Below are positions 24,007 through 32,307 of a stretch of 64,000 nucleotides of DNA, one piece after another. The position numbers and the translations under genes are program-made. This DNA is from JAJZRJ01 sp040757055 (GTDB lineage Bacteria; Desulfobacterota; Desulfobulbia; Desulfobulbales; Desulfurivibrionaceae). The number at the start of each line of letters is the position of its first letter. Within the stretch, counting starts at the first letter, position 1. The stretch lies in contig JBFLXY010000004.1 of NCBI GenBank assembly GCA_040757055.1, positions 124,001 through 188,000 on the forward strand, written 5' to 3'. The notes under the pieces are model-generated. The model saw only the letters and a list, made by a program, of their open reading frames with translations. It searched no databases and was not told the DNA's origin.

Positions 24007-25164
24007 ATGCTGCAACGACCAGTACTCCACGCCTCCATCGAAAAGGCCTTGCAACGCAGTCCCGTGGTGGCGTTGCTCGGCCCCCGACAATGCGGCAAGA
24101 CGACCATGGCCCGTGCCATCGCCGCGTCGCGGCCAGCAGCCTTTTTCGACATGGAGTCCCATGCCGACCGCAGCCGCCTGAGCAATCCGCAGCTTGCCCT
24201 GGAGGGGCTGGGAGGCCTGATCGTCATCGACGAAATCCAGCATCAGCCGGACCTGTTACAAACATTGCGGGTGCTGGCCGACCGCCCGGATCAACCAGCG
24301 CGCTTCCTGATCCTGGGGAGCGCCTCACCGGACATCGTCCGCCACTCTTCCGAAACCCTGGCCGGCCGCATCGAATTCATCGACATGGGCGGTTTCGATA
24401 TGTTCGAAACAGGGCCGGAGGCTCTCGACGCGCTCTGGAGCCGCGGCACCTTTCCCCGTTCTTTCCTGGCCGCAACCGAAGAAGACAGTTTCGCCTGGCG
24501 GCAGAATTTTATCCGCACCTTTCTGGAGCGCGACATCCCGCAACTGGGCATTACCATCCCGGCTGAAACGCTGCGCCGTTTCTGGATCATGCTGGCCCAT
24601 TATCACGGCCAGACCTGGAATGCCTCGGAGATATCCCGCAGTTTCGGGGTCTCCGACAAAACAGTTCGCCACTATCTGGACCTTCTTTCCGGCACCTTCA
24701 TGGTGCGGCAGTTACCGCCCTGGTTTGAAAATACCAAAAAGCGCCAGATCAAATCCCCCAAGGTCTACCTGCGTGATTCCGGCCTTGCCCACGCGCTGCT
24801 CGGGCTGCGCAACCATGACGAACTCATGGCCCACCCCAAATCTGGCGCCTCCTGGGAAGGCTTTGCCCTGGAACAAGTGATCCGCGCAGCCCCGGATGCC
24901 GAGATCTTTTTTTGGGCCACCCATGCCGGTGCCGAACTGGATCTTCTTCTCCTGCGGGGCGGGAAAAAGTTCGGGGTCGAATGCAAGCTGGGCGATGCGC
25001 CACGCCTGACCCGCTCCATGCGGACCGCGCTCGAGAATCTGCATCTCCAGCATCTTTGGGTGATCTATCCCGGGCGCCACCGCTATCCCCTCGACCCAAA
25101 GGTGACCGCCCTGCCCCTCCGTGAACTACGAACGGAACTCCTCTTCTCGCCGCCGTCGCAGTGA
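24007..25164 (+). CDS. AAA ATPase with DUF4143 domain, second copy type
   Basis: A 385-residue protein. Walker A GPRQCGKTT (residues about 25-33), Walker B LIVIDEIQ, ILGSASPD sensor, a winged helix region (ASEISRSFGVSDKTVRHYLD) and a DUF4143 nuclease-like domain with GAELDLLLLRGG and GVECKLGD. The first ATG is 7 bp past a near-perfect -10, with no ribosome binding site, suggesting a leaderless message. Function of the family is unknown; DNA or RNA cleavage would be inference from the fold alone. Confidence 0.86.
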   Translation: MLQRPVLHASIEKALQRSPVVALLGPRQCGKTTMARAIAASRPAAFFDMESHADRSRLSNPQLALEGLGGLIVIDEIQHQPDLLQTLRVLADRPDQPARFLILGSASPDIVRHSSETLAGRIEFIDMGGFDMFETGPEALDALWSRGTFPRSFLAATEEDSFAWRQNFIRTFLERDIPQLGITIPAETLRRFWIMLAHYHGQTWNASEISRSFGVSDKTVRHYLDLLSGTFMVRQLPPWFENTKKRQIKSPKVYLRDSGLAHALLGLRNHDELMAHPKSGASWEGFALEQVIRAAPDAEIFFWATHAGAELDLLLLRGGKKFGVECKLGDAPRLTRSMRTALENLHLQHLWVIYPGRHRYPLDPKVTALPLRELRTELLFSPPSQ

Positions 25165-25268
25165 TTCAGTCCTCAGCCCTCGTCACTCAGTCCTGCTTTT
25201 CACTCCTCACTCCTCACCCCCGGCTCCTCACGGCCGTTACCCAGTCCTCAGCACTCCGCCCTCGCCCC
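25165..25268. repeat. Heptad element copy D
   Basis: Most complete CTCAG-oriented copy: TTCAGTCCTCAGCCCT, CACTCAGTCC, a T-rich break, TCACTCCTCACTCCTCAC, CCCGGCTCCTC, the ACGGCCGT palindrome, CCAGTCCTCAGCACTC. It ends about 10 bp before the ParDE promoter. Confidence 0.78.
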
Positions 25269-25277
25269 TGTCCATTA

Positions 25278-25305
25278 TTGACATTTATTGTTATTGCCCT
25301 ATACT
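25278..25305 (+). promoter_or_regulatory. ParDE promoter
   Basis: TTGACA (25278-25283, perfect), 16-bp spacer, TATACT (25300-25305, 5 of 6). The transcript would start near 25312, 29 nt before the antitoxin ATG, which has AAGGAG upstream. Confidence 0.75.
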
Positions 25306-25340
25306 GACCCTATCATCATTAAGCAGAAGGAGCCACTGCC

Positions 25341-25604
25341 ATGAACATCTCACTCACCCCGGAAATGGACCGCTGGGTGGCGGACCAGGTAAAATCCGGC
25401 ACCTATAAATCATCGAGCGAGGTGATCCGCGACGGCCTCCGGGCCTTGCAACGCCAGGAAGAGCAACGCCTTGCCATGCTGGCGGATTTACGGCAAGAAC
25501 TTTTGATCGGCGTCAAACAACTGGATGCCGGCAAATCAGCAGCTCTTGACGCCTCCCTGCTGCAAAATATCAAAAAAAGAGGGCGCGGCAAACTCGGCAC
25601 ATGA
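25341..25604 (+). CDS. parD: ParD-like ribbon-helix-helix antitoxin
   Basis: An 87-residue protein whose first 45 residues (SLTPEMDRWVADQVKSG, SSSEVIRDGLRALQRQEE) fit the ribbon-helix-helix ParD family; the C-terminal half would wrap the toxin. Overlaps parE by 4 bp (ATGA). A strong sigma-70 promoter lies just upstream, probably repressed by the antitoxin or complex. Confidence 0.9.
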   Translation: MNISLTPEMDRWVADQVKSGTYKSSSEVIRDGLRALQRQEEQRLAMLADLRQELLIGVKQLDAGKSAALDASLLQNIKKRGRGKLGT

Positions 25605-25894
25605 AAGAGCGAAAACTTCTCATTGCCGATCAGGCCCAGGAAGACCTGCTGGACATCTGGCTCTATATCGCCAGCGACTCCCCGTTGGCTGCCGATGCCT
25701 TCCTTGATCTGCTCCATGACAGATGCCTATCCCTCTGCGCCTCTCCCGAGATCGGCAGAGCCAGGGACGAATTGCTTGCCGGCCTTCGCTGCCTGCCGGT
25801 GAAAAGATACATGATCTTTTACCGGGTCAAACCCAAGGCCCTGGAAATCGTCCGCGTTCTCAGCGGTTACCGGGACAGTGCCAGCATGTTTTAG
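25601..25894 (+). CDS. parE: ParE/RelE-fold toxin
   Basis: A 97-residue toxin with the ParE pattern: QAQEDLLDIWLYIASDSPLA at the N-terminus and LPVKRYMIFYRVKPKALEIV with VLSGYRD near the C-terminus. ParE toxins inhibit gyrase, RelE relatives cut mRNA on the ribosome; ParE is more likely with a ParD partner. Its last bases and stop lie in heptad copy E, shared with the end of the convergent glycosyltransferase. Confidence 0.9.
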   Translation: MKERKLLIADQAQEDLLDIWLYIASDSPLAADAFLDLLHDRCLSLCASPEIGRARDELLAGLRCLPVKRYMIFYRVKPKALEIVRVLSGYRDSASMF

Positions 25895-25912
25895 CCCTCA
25901 GCCCTCAGTCCT
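25891..25912. repeat. Heptad element copy E at a convergent gene joint
   Basis: TTAGCCCTCAGCCCTCAGTCC. It contains the stop codons of both parE (plus) and the WcaI-like gene (minus) and encodes the last few residues of the latter (GLRAEG). Confidence 0.7.
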
Positions 25913-27123
25913 GTTTTTTTCAATTCCTCTTCAAACCTTGCCAGAATCTTTTCCTTGTCCAGATGCTGTTCCGCATAGAGTCGTGCTTGATTTCCGAGCC
26001 GGTGCCGTTGCTCGGAATCTTCGATAAGCTGCGCAATAACGGCGATAAATTGTTCGACATTCTCCGGCTCCACCACCACACCGGTTTTCGAGACCACCTT
26101 GCCAAGCTCAGAACCCACTGGCGCGGTTGCAACAATTGGCCTGCCACTGGCAAGCATACCGGTAAGCTTGGAGGGCATGACCAAATCGGCCGCCCCTCCT
26201 TTTTGCGGCAGCAGATGAACATCCGCCAGATTGAGCAGATCATTCAATCGTTCCAGGGGCTGTAACGGCAGCCATAGGATATTGGCAAGCCCTTCAGCCT
26301 GCCTTTGCAGCTTCTCCCTGACACAGCCATCGCCGCACAGTACAAATCGAATTTGGCTTTTTCCCGCCAATCGCCGAGCCGCCTCGATAATGAGTTCCAG
26401 GCCCTGTTTGTTGCCCATGTTGCCGGAATAGAGCAGCACAATCTGGTCGGCCGATATTCCCAACGCCTTACGCATGGGGCTTGTGCAGGATAAAGGGTGA
26501 ATCTGCTCCAAATCCACCCAGTTGGGCAGAAAAAAGCACTTCCCCGACGCCACCCCTTTCTGCCCCAACCGTTGCCGCATCCTTTCAGAGATGGTGGAAA
26601 CCCAATCAAATTTTGCCATGAGCCACTGTTCAATACCCGCCACCCAGCAACGCATCACGCCGGAGGAAAGCAGACCAAGTTCAAAGGCGGCATCGATTTC
26701 AAAATCCTGGACATGGAGCCATGTCTTGGCTCTGCACAATCGCGCACCAAGCAAGGTGGCAGGGGTACAAAAAAAAGGCGGCTCGATGGCGATTATCACC
26801 TCGGGCCGCCAGAAGATTTGCCGTACCATAATGGGAAAGGAGCTGAGCGCGAAGCTCAAAAGATGGGCAATGCGCTTTAGACCGGAGGGCTTTTTCGGCA
26901 CCCAGACCGGGCAACGCCAGACAGCAACGCCGTTGACCTGCCCGGTTCTATACCACCAGGCGAAATATCCTTCTGCCACCTGCCAATCTGGATAATACGG
27001 TGGCGCGGTCACCACTCGCACCTCATGGCCGCGCCCGGCAAGCCAGGCAGCCATCTCGCCGGTGTACTTGCCGATGCCGACCAGTTCAGGGGTGAAATTG
27101 ATACCGCAGATCAGGATGCGCAC
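25891..27123 (-). CDS. Glycosyltransferase, WcaI/WbuB type (GT4)
   Basis: A 410-residue GT-B enzyme. N-terminus ILICGINFTPELVGIGKYTG and VVTAPPYYPDWQV match WcaI/WbuB, transferases that add fucose or related amino-sugars in colanic acid or O-antigen units. C-terminal donor domain: YSGNMGNKQGLE and the PSKLTGMLASGRPIVA region. Last gene of the long leftward glycan operon; overlaps the FkbM gene by 13 bp. Fits with GDP-fucose made nearby; specificity unproven. Confidence 0.88.
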   Translation of the reverse strand: MRILICGINFTPELVGIGKYTGEMAAWLAGRGHEVRVVTAPPYYPDWQVAEGYFAWWYRTGQVNGVAVWRCPVWVPKKPSGLKRIAHLLSFALSSFPIMVRQIFWRPEVIIAIEPPFFCTPATLLGARLCRAKTWLHVQDFEIDAAFELGLLSSGVMRCWVAGIEQWLMAKFDWVSTISERMRQRLGQKGVASGKCFFLPNWVDLEQIHPLSCTSPMRKALGISADQIVLLYSGNMGNKQGLELIIEAARRLAGKSQIRFVLCGDGCVREKLQRQAEGLANILWLPLQPLERLNDLLNLADVHLLPQKGGAADLVMPSKLTGMLASGRPIVATAPVGSELGKVVSKTGVVVEPENVEQFIAVIAQLIEDSEQRHRLGNQARLYAEQHLDKEKILARFEEELKKTGLRAEG

Positions 27124-27872
27124 GGAACAAGATCGCTCTTTTCAGCCGAACGCTTGAAAAGAAAATCGGCCTGAATTGCCTTGCCGTTCCGGTCGTAACA
27201 CATGTTATACACTCCACCCAAAACAAAGCCCTCCTGCTGCAAAAAATCAATCACCTGATGCGCCAGAGCTTGACCTTCATACAACTCCACAAAGGAGCAC
27301 TCGACATAGACCTGATCAAAACAAGGCAATAATGACTTGCAGCCACCAAGTGCTTCCAGCTCAAAGCCCTGCACATCAAGCTTTAACAGTGCCGGGGATT
27401 GGAGATCCGCCCGGTTGATTAGTCTGTCCAATGGGCATACGCGAACAGTCTGTCTCTCCTTTTCTTCGGTATTGGGGAACATGGTGGCCTGAAGCTTGGA
27501 GATCGGCAACAGGGAAGAGGAATCATCCCGTTGCGACACATGAATAACCGCATCTTCCTCCTTGGGGCCGACAGCGCATTGGTGCAATACAGTAAGGGCA
27601 TCATCGACGAACACCAACCGGAACACCCTTGCCGGTGCCGGCAACGGTTCAAAGGCGATCACCCTGGCATGTCGTGCCCACTGACGCGCCGCCAAGGCAA
27701 ACTGCCCCCGGTTCGCCCCGATATCCACGATCGTTGCCAGTTCACGGCAAAACACATGCCGGTGTTCGGCTCCCGCCAGAACCCGATACATGAGCAAGGC
27801 CCTCGCCAGCCGGAGCGACGACAACGCCTGCAACAGCTTATCGAGACGGGTTATGAGTGGCATCAACTTCAT
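27111..27872 (-). CDS. FkbM-family methyltransferase
   Basis: A 253-residue SAM-dependent methyltransferase. IVDIGANRGQFALAAR is motif I, FEPLPAPARVF follows, and LLKLDVQGFELEALGG is the FkbM hallmark. Likely O-methylates a sugar of the polymer. Start taken at 27872, which overlaps the upstream glycosyltransferase by 35 bp; the frame is open to 27932, and ATG 27863 is possible. N-terminal 40 residues are divergent. Confidence 0.84.
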   Translation of the reverse strand: MKLMPLITRLDKLLQALSSLRLARALLMYRVLAGAEHRHVFCRELATIVDIGANRGQFALAARQWARHARVIAFEPLPAPARVFRLVFVDDALTVLHQCAVGPKEEDAVIHVSQRDDSSSLLPISKLQATMFPNTEEKERQTVRVCPLDRLINRADLQSPALLKLDVQGFELEALGGCKSLLPCFDQVYVECSFVELYEGQALAHQVIDFLQQEGFVLGGVYNMCYDRNGKAIQADFLFKRSAEKSDLVPCAS

Positions 27873-28785
27873 AGGCCAGCTCCACCCCCAACGCACTGCG
27901 GATGGCATCGACACAACCGATGCCATCATCACGCATTTTACGCTCCACCTCCCAGACCTTCACGTCGACCAAATATCGGTACCAACACCCCTGGAGAAAA
28001 TGGAAGACGAACCCGGCACGACCATCCAACAATCCGAGCTGAAAAATCATGCGGTACGAAAAATACACCAAGGCCCGCAGTCCTATGGGCAGGTGGGCAT
28101 ACAGATTTTCCTTCAGCCAACGCTTGTATCGTGCCTGCCGGTTGAGGCCATCAGAAACGGTGGGGGGATTTTTTAGAAAACGATATTTCCTATTCAAAAG
28201 ATCGATCGCTTCGCGCGAGGCATAGGCATTGTGTTTGTTCGTCCACCAGGTAATGGAGTTCAGGTTGTCGTCGATGAACTCCCCATCCAGGCGCTCTGCC
28301 CTCCCCGATTTGAGCACCATATGCTCATCCATCCAACGCTGCTCGATGTACGCCTGACCATGCCGCCAAACCCGCAAATGCCATTGCGGAAAATTCCCAT
28401 GACGAATCATTCGCCCCATGAAACGCACGTAACGGCAGACGAGAAAACCGTTCACCTCTGGCGCCGCGTGCAACAGCCCACAACGCAGGCTCTCCGCCAG
28501 CTTGGGGGTAATAATCTCGTCAGCATCCACCCGCATCACCCATTCGGTTTGGATCGGCAAATTCTCCAGCGCCCAGGCAAGCTGCGCGGCATGGTTGGTG
28601 AATTGGTGCTGCCAAACCTCCGCCCCGATGGATTGAGCAATGGTGATGGTACGGTCGGTGGAATAAGAATCGACAACGATAATGCGACAGGCGATTTCGG
28701 CGGCGCTTCGCAAGCAGCGCTCAATGTGAATTTCCTCATTGTAGGTCAGAATGATGACGGTGAGGTCAGGCAACTTGGCAATCAT
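27838..28785 (-). CDS. Glycosyltransferase family 2
   Basis: A 315-residue GT-A enzyme: TVIILTYNEEIHIERCLRSA at the N-terminus, IIVVDSYSTDRT, and the metal-binding RVDADEI near residue 90. The C-terminal region is basic and aromatic, with KRWLKENLYAHLPIGLRALV typical of membrane-attached WaaE/KdtX-like transferases. Overlaps both neighbours (35 bp and 4 bp). Acceptor and donor unknown. Confidence 0.87.
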   Translation of the reverse strand: MIAKLPDLTVIILTYNEEIHIERCLRSAAEIACRIIVVDSYSTDRTITIAQSIGAEVWQHQFTNHAAQLAWALENLPIQTEWVMRVDADEIITPKLAESLRCGLLHAAPEVNGFLVCRYVRFMGRMIRHGNFPQWHLRVWRHGQAYIEQRWMDEHMVLKSGRAERLDGEFIDDNLNSITWWTNKHNAYASREAIDLLNRKYRFLKNPPTVSDGLNRQARYKRWLKENLYAHLPIGLRALVYFSYRMIFQLGLLDGRAGFVFHFLQGCWYRYLVDVKVWEVERKMRDDGIGCVDAIRSALGVELAYEVDATHNPSR

Positions 28786-29642
28786 TTCGGCGCCTGCACT
28801 TTTCGCAAGTAAACTTCCTGCTCGAGGCCGAGCCCAGCGCGATTTGCCGACACAAAGGCCACTTTCACCACTTGCGCAATAAATGGATAGAAGGGAGCGA
28901 GAGCCCCAGGAATGTATCTTTGCAAAGAGCGGCGCATCTCGGCGTTGGTCAGGCGGCCGAAATTAGTCTTCCGTCCGATCTCGAGTCCAGCGCGTGCGGC
29001 CAGAATTTCCAGCCCTTGCGCCGTGAAGAAGTTGAGATGCTCGGGCGGGGTCATGTATGGATCGCTCTGCTTCAGGACTTTCGCAACAATCCCGGAATAG
29101 TTTGGCGTTGATACCGCCAGCCACCCCCTTGCAGCTAAGACTGATGCAGCCTGCCGGATGAAATCCAAGGGGGCGGGTATGTGCTCAATTACATCCAGAC
29201 AGGTGACAACATCGAACGTCATGCCGCCGTGCATGCGCAGGAACTCAACGAGACTACCGGAAAAAACCCGGTGCCCTTTGGCCGAGGCGATTTCTGCATT
29301 TCTCATCGAAGGTTCAATGCCGTAAGTTTCATAGCCGACGCGCGCCGCCTCGTCGAGTAAGTCACCACGCGCACAGCCGATGTCTAAAAACCTGCCATCC
29401 GCAACGAGCGTGCGCAGGACTGTAATCCGACGATGGTTTTCCGCCTCGATCCGCTCGACCGACTCCCGAGGTAGCTCGTAATAGTCATCTGACTGATAGA
29501 TGGCATTGAGTTCTTCTTCTGAAAGCAAGAGTGCGACAAACAGCGTCGCGCAATGGTTGCAGCGCTTGATGTCAAAGCCACCAACGGTAAAGACATAGTG
29601 GGAGTCAGTAGCGTCGCAGGCAGGACAGTGATTCCGCATCAT
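28782..29642 (-). CDS. Class I methyltransferase with N-terminal zinc ribbon
   Basis: A 286-residue protein. Two CxxC pairs (NHCPACDATD and KRCNHCATLF, residues 5-35) form a zinc-ribbon, followed by a SAM domain with FLDIGCARGDLLDEA and VTCLDVIEHI. Such proteins occur in polysaccharide loci as C- or O-methyltransferases of nucleotide sugars. 4-bp overlap with the downstream glycosyltransferase. Substrate unknown. Confidence 0.84.
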   Translation of the reverse strand: MMRNHCPACDATDSHYVFTVGGFDIKRCNHCATLFVALLLSEEELNAIYQSDDYYELPRESVERIEAENHRRITVLRTLVADGRFLDIGCARGDLLDEAARVGYETYGIEPSMRNAEIASAKGHRVFSGSLVEFLRMHGGMTFDVVTCLDVIEHIPAPLDFIRQAASVLAARGWLAVSTPNYSGIVAKVLKQSDPYMTPPEHLNFFTAQGLEILAARAGLEIGRKTNFGRLTNAEMRRSLQRYIPGALAPFYPFIAQVVKVAFVSANRAGLGLEQEVYLRKVQAPK

Positions 29643-29706
29643 GCCGCAAGTGCCGAACAGAAAATATTTGACTTTGCCGCTTCTACGACGGCCTTGCCGT
29701 TATTGT

Positions 29707-30873
29707 TCATTTGGCCCCGCATCCACTGAAAACGAGCTTCCGATACACGCCCATCATCTCAGACGCGACAGAGTTCCAGGAATACTCTGTCTCCATCCAT
29801 TCCCACCCTCTCTTCCCCATTTCCTCAAGCGGCCTCAAGCGAATTTGCCCAATCGCCCGCACCAAGGCGTCGGGGCTGTTATCCACCCACAACCCACACC
29901 CCTTCTCTTCCACAGCGCCCCACGGTGTTCCATGGCTTGCGATCACGGGCACGCCATGCGCCAGCGCCTCGGCCACGACCATGCAAAAATTTTCACTAAA
30001 GGAAGGAACAACACACACATCCGCAGACAGGAACGCCTGCGTTTTGGCCGCGCCATCCACATGGCCGGCAAAAACGACCCTACCGGCGGGAAACGCCAGT
30101 TCATCCGCCAACCGCCTGACACCCGCCTCATAATCTGCCGGGCCAGTGCCATAGATCGTCAGCAATACACTGGGATCGTTGAGGATATGCATGGCCTGGA
30201 GCAGATTCTCGATTCCCTTCTTGGGCGAAATACGCCCTAGGAACATCAGACGCAATGTGTTGTGGGGCACCCAATCCTTCGCCGTTAAGCAAGAAGGTAC
30301 GTCGATGCCGTTTGGCACGATCACCGCTTTCGCTCTGGGAATCCTGGCCTGGGCCGCTGCCTGCTCCTTCTCGGATGTCACGTGCGCCACCACTCGGCCA
30401 GTGTAAATCAGGGCATTGCACAGCCTCTCCCAGATACGCTTGAGCCGTTTGCGGGGAGCATCCGCCCATTCGCAGGCATCGAGGATGGCGCCCCGGTGCG
30501 ACCAGACCACCGGCCTGTTCAGCACGCGGCAAAGAAACAAGGTCGGTATGATTGGAAACGAATAGGTTGCGGTGAGATGTACCACATCCGCCCAGCGGAT
30601 CAGGGAAGGCAGCCTCCGCAACAGTTCGACCGACACACAGGCCCCAGCCATGCGGCGGGTGAACAACACCTCCTGGCTGGGGTAGAGCCCTTCCTCCAAG
30701 ACTGCGACATCTACCCGATCACCCGGTTCCGGCCCGGCCGCATCCGTGGTAAGCACCCTGAGAGTCACGTCAGGCAAACGCGCCAGGGCATTGTTCAGCG
30801 CATAGACCGAAAAAATCGGGCCTCCCCAGTAGGTGGCAGGATAGTATGCTGGGGTCACATGAAGGATGTTCAT
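29707..30873 (-). CDS. Glycosyltransferase family 4
   Basis: A 388-residue GT-B enzyme starting NILHVTPAYYPATYWGGPIF. The donor-binding half shows FLGRISPKKGIENLLQAM and VVPSFSENFCMVVAEALAHG with the EX7E pair. Start at 30873 overlaps the Wzy stop by 4 bp, so the 15-residue upstream extension is rejected. 64-bp gap to the methyltransferase gene is the widest in the operon. Confidence 0.88.
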   Translation of the reverse strand: MNILHVTPAYYPATYWGGPIFSVYALNNALARLPDVTLRVLTTDAAGPEPGDRVDVAVLEEGLYPSQEVLFTRRMAGACVSVELLRRLPSLIRWADVVHLTATYSFPIIPTLFLCRVLNRPVVWSHRGAILDACEWADAPRKRLKRIWERLCNALIYTGRVVAHVTSEKEQAAAQARIPRAKAVIVPNGIDVPSCLTAKDWVPHNTLRLMFLGRISPKKGIENLLQAMHILNDPSVLLTIYGTGPADYEAGVRRLADELAFPAGRVVFAGHVDGAAKTQAFLSADVCVVPSFSENFCMVVAEALAHGVPVIASHGTPWGAVEEKGCGLWVDNSPDALVRAIGQIRLRPLEEMGKRGWEWMETEYSWNSVASEMMGVYRKLVFSGCGAK

Positions 30874-32282
30874 GGAACGCACCGAGGATGGATCGGGGTT
30901 GCGCCTGCGTGATCGCACCCAAGCCTTGCCGCGGCAAGACAGAAACCGAAAAACATCCAGGTGTAGCCGTTTACGGTGCCGTGGCCGGTTATCTGCAAAG
31001 CAAGAAGCGCGGTACCAACATAGCCGAACAGCACAACCGGCATTGGATCATTGCTGCGCCGGGTCGCTCTCATGACCAACCGGCCAAGCCAGACGATCAG
31101 GCCAAGGCGAAAGATGATGTAAACAAGGCCCACCAAAGGACCGAGTTCGATAATGTGCCTCTCCCACCCCTCCTCACCCCAGCCGGAAGGCCCCATCCAA
31201 TGGTAGGCGCTTTGCGGCAGCACAACCCAGGACAATTGGCGTGCCGCATTGCCGCCAAGTCCGAGCAGATGGCCAATAAGCGGCGTGTCTGTTAGGTAGT
31301 CAACAAAACTGTACAACGCATAAAATGCCCGGCCAAAGATGCCAAATTGAAAAGAATACGTTTCCACCCCCCAGGCACCAAAGACGCGCTCCGAAAAGGC
31401 ATCAAACGCCTCAGGAAAAACAAACAGCCACAGGACCAGACCAAAACAGCTTGCCGTGGCCGACAAAAAGACTACGCGAAATAATATGCGCTGTTTGCCC
31501 GCCACCCACCCACCCACAAAAGCGGCCAGCAGCATGGCGCCGACATTGAAAAACAAGCCACGACTTTGGCTCAGGATGAGCATCACGAGCCCGGCCAGTG
31601 TTCCCGCCAGCAACAACGAACCTCCCACCGGCCGGCTCTTTTGAGGCGTCAACCATAGAGCCAACACCAAGGCCATAACGCTCGCCACGAACATTTGTTG
31701 CCCAAGCGTGGAGGAAAAAAAGCCAAAAGGCCTCACCATGCCATATCCTGAGCCCAGGTTATAAAAAAGTTGTTCGTCGTTGACGCCAAAGCCCTGGTTG
31801 ATGAAAGCATGCGCCGGTTTATCGTACTGGGCGACAACAAGAGGGGCTGCCGCAACCGCAATCCACAACGTATGGCGCACCAGCCGTCCTACATCATCAC
31901 GAGAAAAGCGATCAGCGATGATGAAGGCAAGTGGTATGTAAAAAAAATAATTCAACCAGCCATAACCGGCCAACAGCATGTATCGGAAATCATAGTCACC
32001 CACAACAAGCTGAGCACAGGCCAACCCCGCGCCTGCCGCTGCCAGCAGGTATGCGCTCAACAATGGCCCATTTGCCTTGGGCCATTGACGGCCCGCAAAG
32101 ACTACTGCATACAACACCAACGTCAGGGGTACCCGGATAAAAAAAAGTACCTCTTCGAACTGTGGCGCCACCCACTTCCGCAAGGCGCCTTCAAATATAA
32201 GCAGCCAATAAATAACAAAGATCAAATTGATAATTTGGGTATGCCCAAACAGTGAACGCCGCTGCATAAGATGGCTCTTCAC
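30870..32282 (-). CDS. Wzy-like polysaccharide polymerase
   Basis: A 470-residue polytopic inner-membrane protein with about 11-12 helices and a large periplasmic loop (residues about 290-400) containing LLGLGGNAARQLSWVVLPQS and EEGWERHIIELGPLVGL. Weakly conserved, as expected of Wzy proteins, which join lipid-linked repeat units. Assigned mainly from topology and position next to Wzx. Base composition is lower in GC than the flanking housekeeping genes. A second Wzy_C protein at 8.3 kb could be the ligase or polymerase of another step. Confidence 0.75.
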   Translation of the reverse strand: MKSHLMQRRSLFGHTQIINLIFVIYWLLIFEGALRKWVAPQFEEVLFFIRVPLTLVLYAVVFAGRQWPKANGPLLSAYLLAAAGAGLACAQLVVGDYDFRYMLLAGYGWLNYFFYIPLAFIIADRFSRDDVGRLVRHTLWIAVAAAPLVVAQYDKPAHAFINQGFGVNDEQLFYNLGSGYGMVRPFGFFSSTLGQQMFVASVMALVLALWLTPQKSRPVGGSLLLAGTLAGLVMLILSQSRGLFFNVGAMLLAAFVGGWVAGKQRILFRVVFLSATASCFGLVLWLFVFPEAFDAFSERVFGAWGVETYSFQFGIFGRAFYALYSFVDYLTDTPLIGHLLGLGGNAARQLSWVVLPQSAYHWMGPSGWGEEGWERHIIELGPLVGLVYIIFRLGLIVWLGRLVMRATRRSNDPMPVVLFGYVGTALLALQITGHGTVNGYTWMFFGFCLAAARLGCDHAGATPIHPRCVP

Positions 32283-32307
32283 CCCATCAAGACTCGCTCA
32301 AACATTA

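Noticed and set aside
22507..25268. Heptad arrays as CRISPR
   Set aside because: Units are 7 bp, degenerate and without unique spacers of constant length; no cas gene is present.
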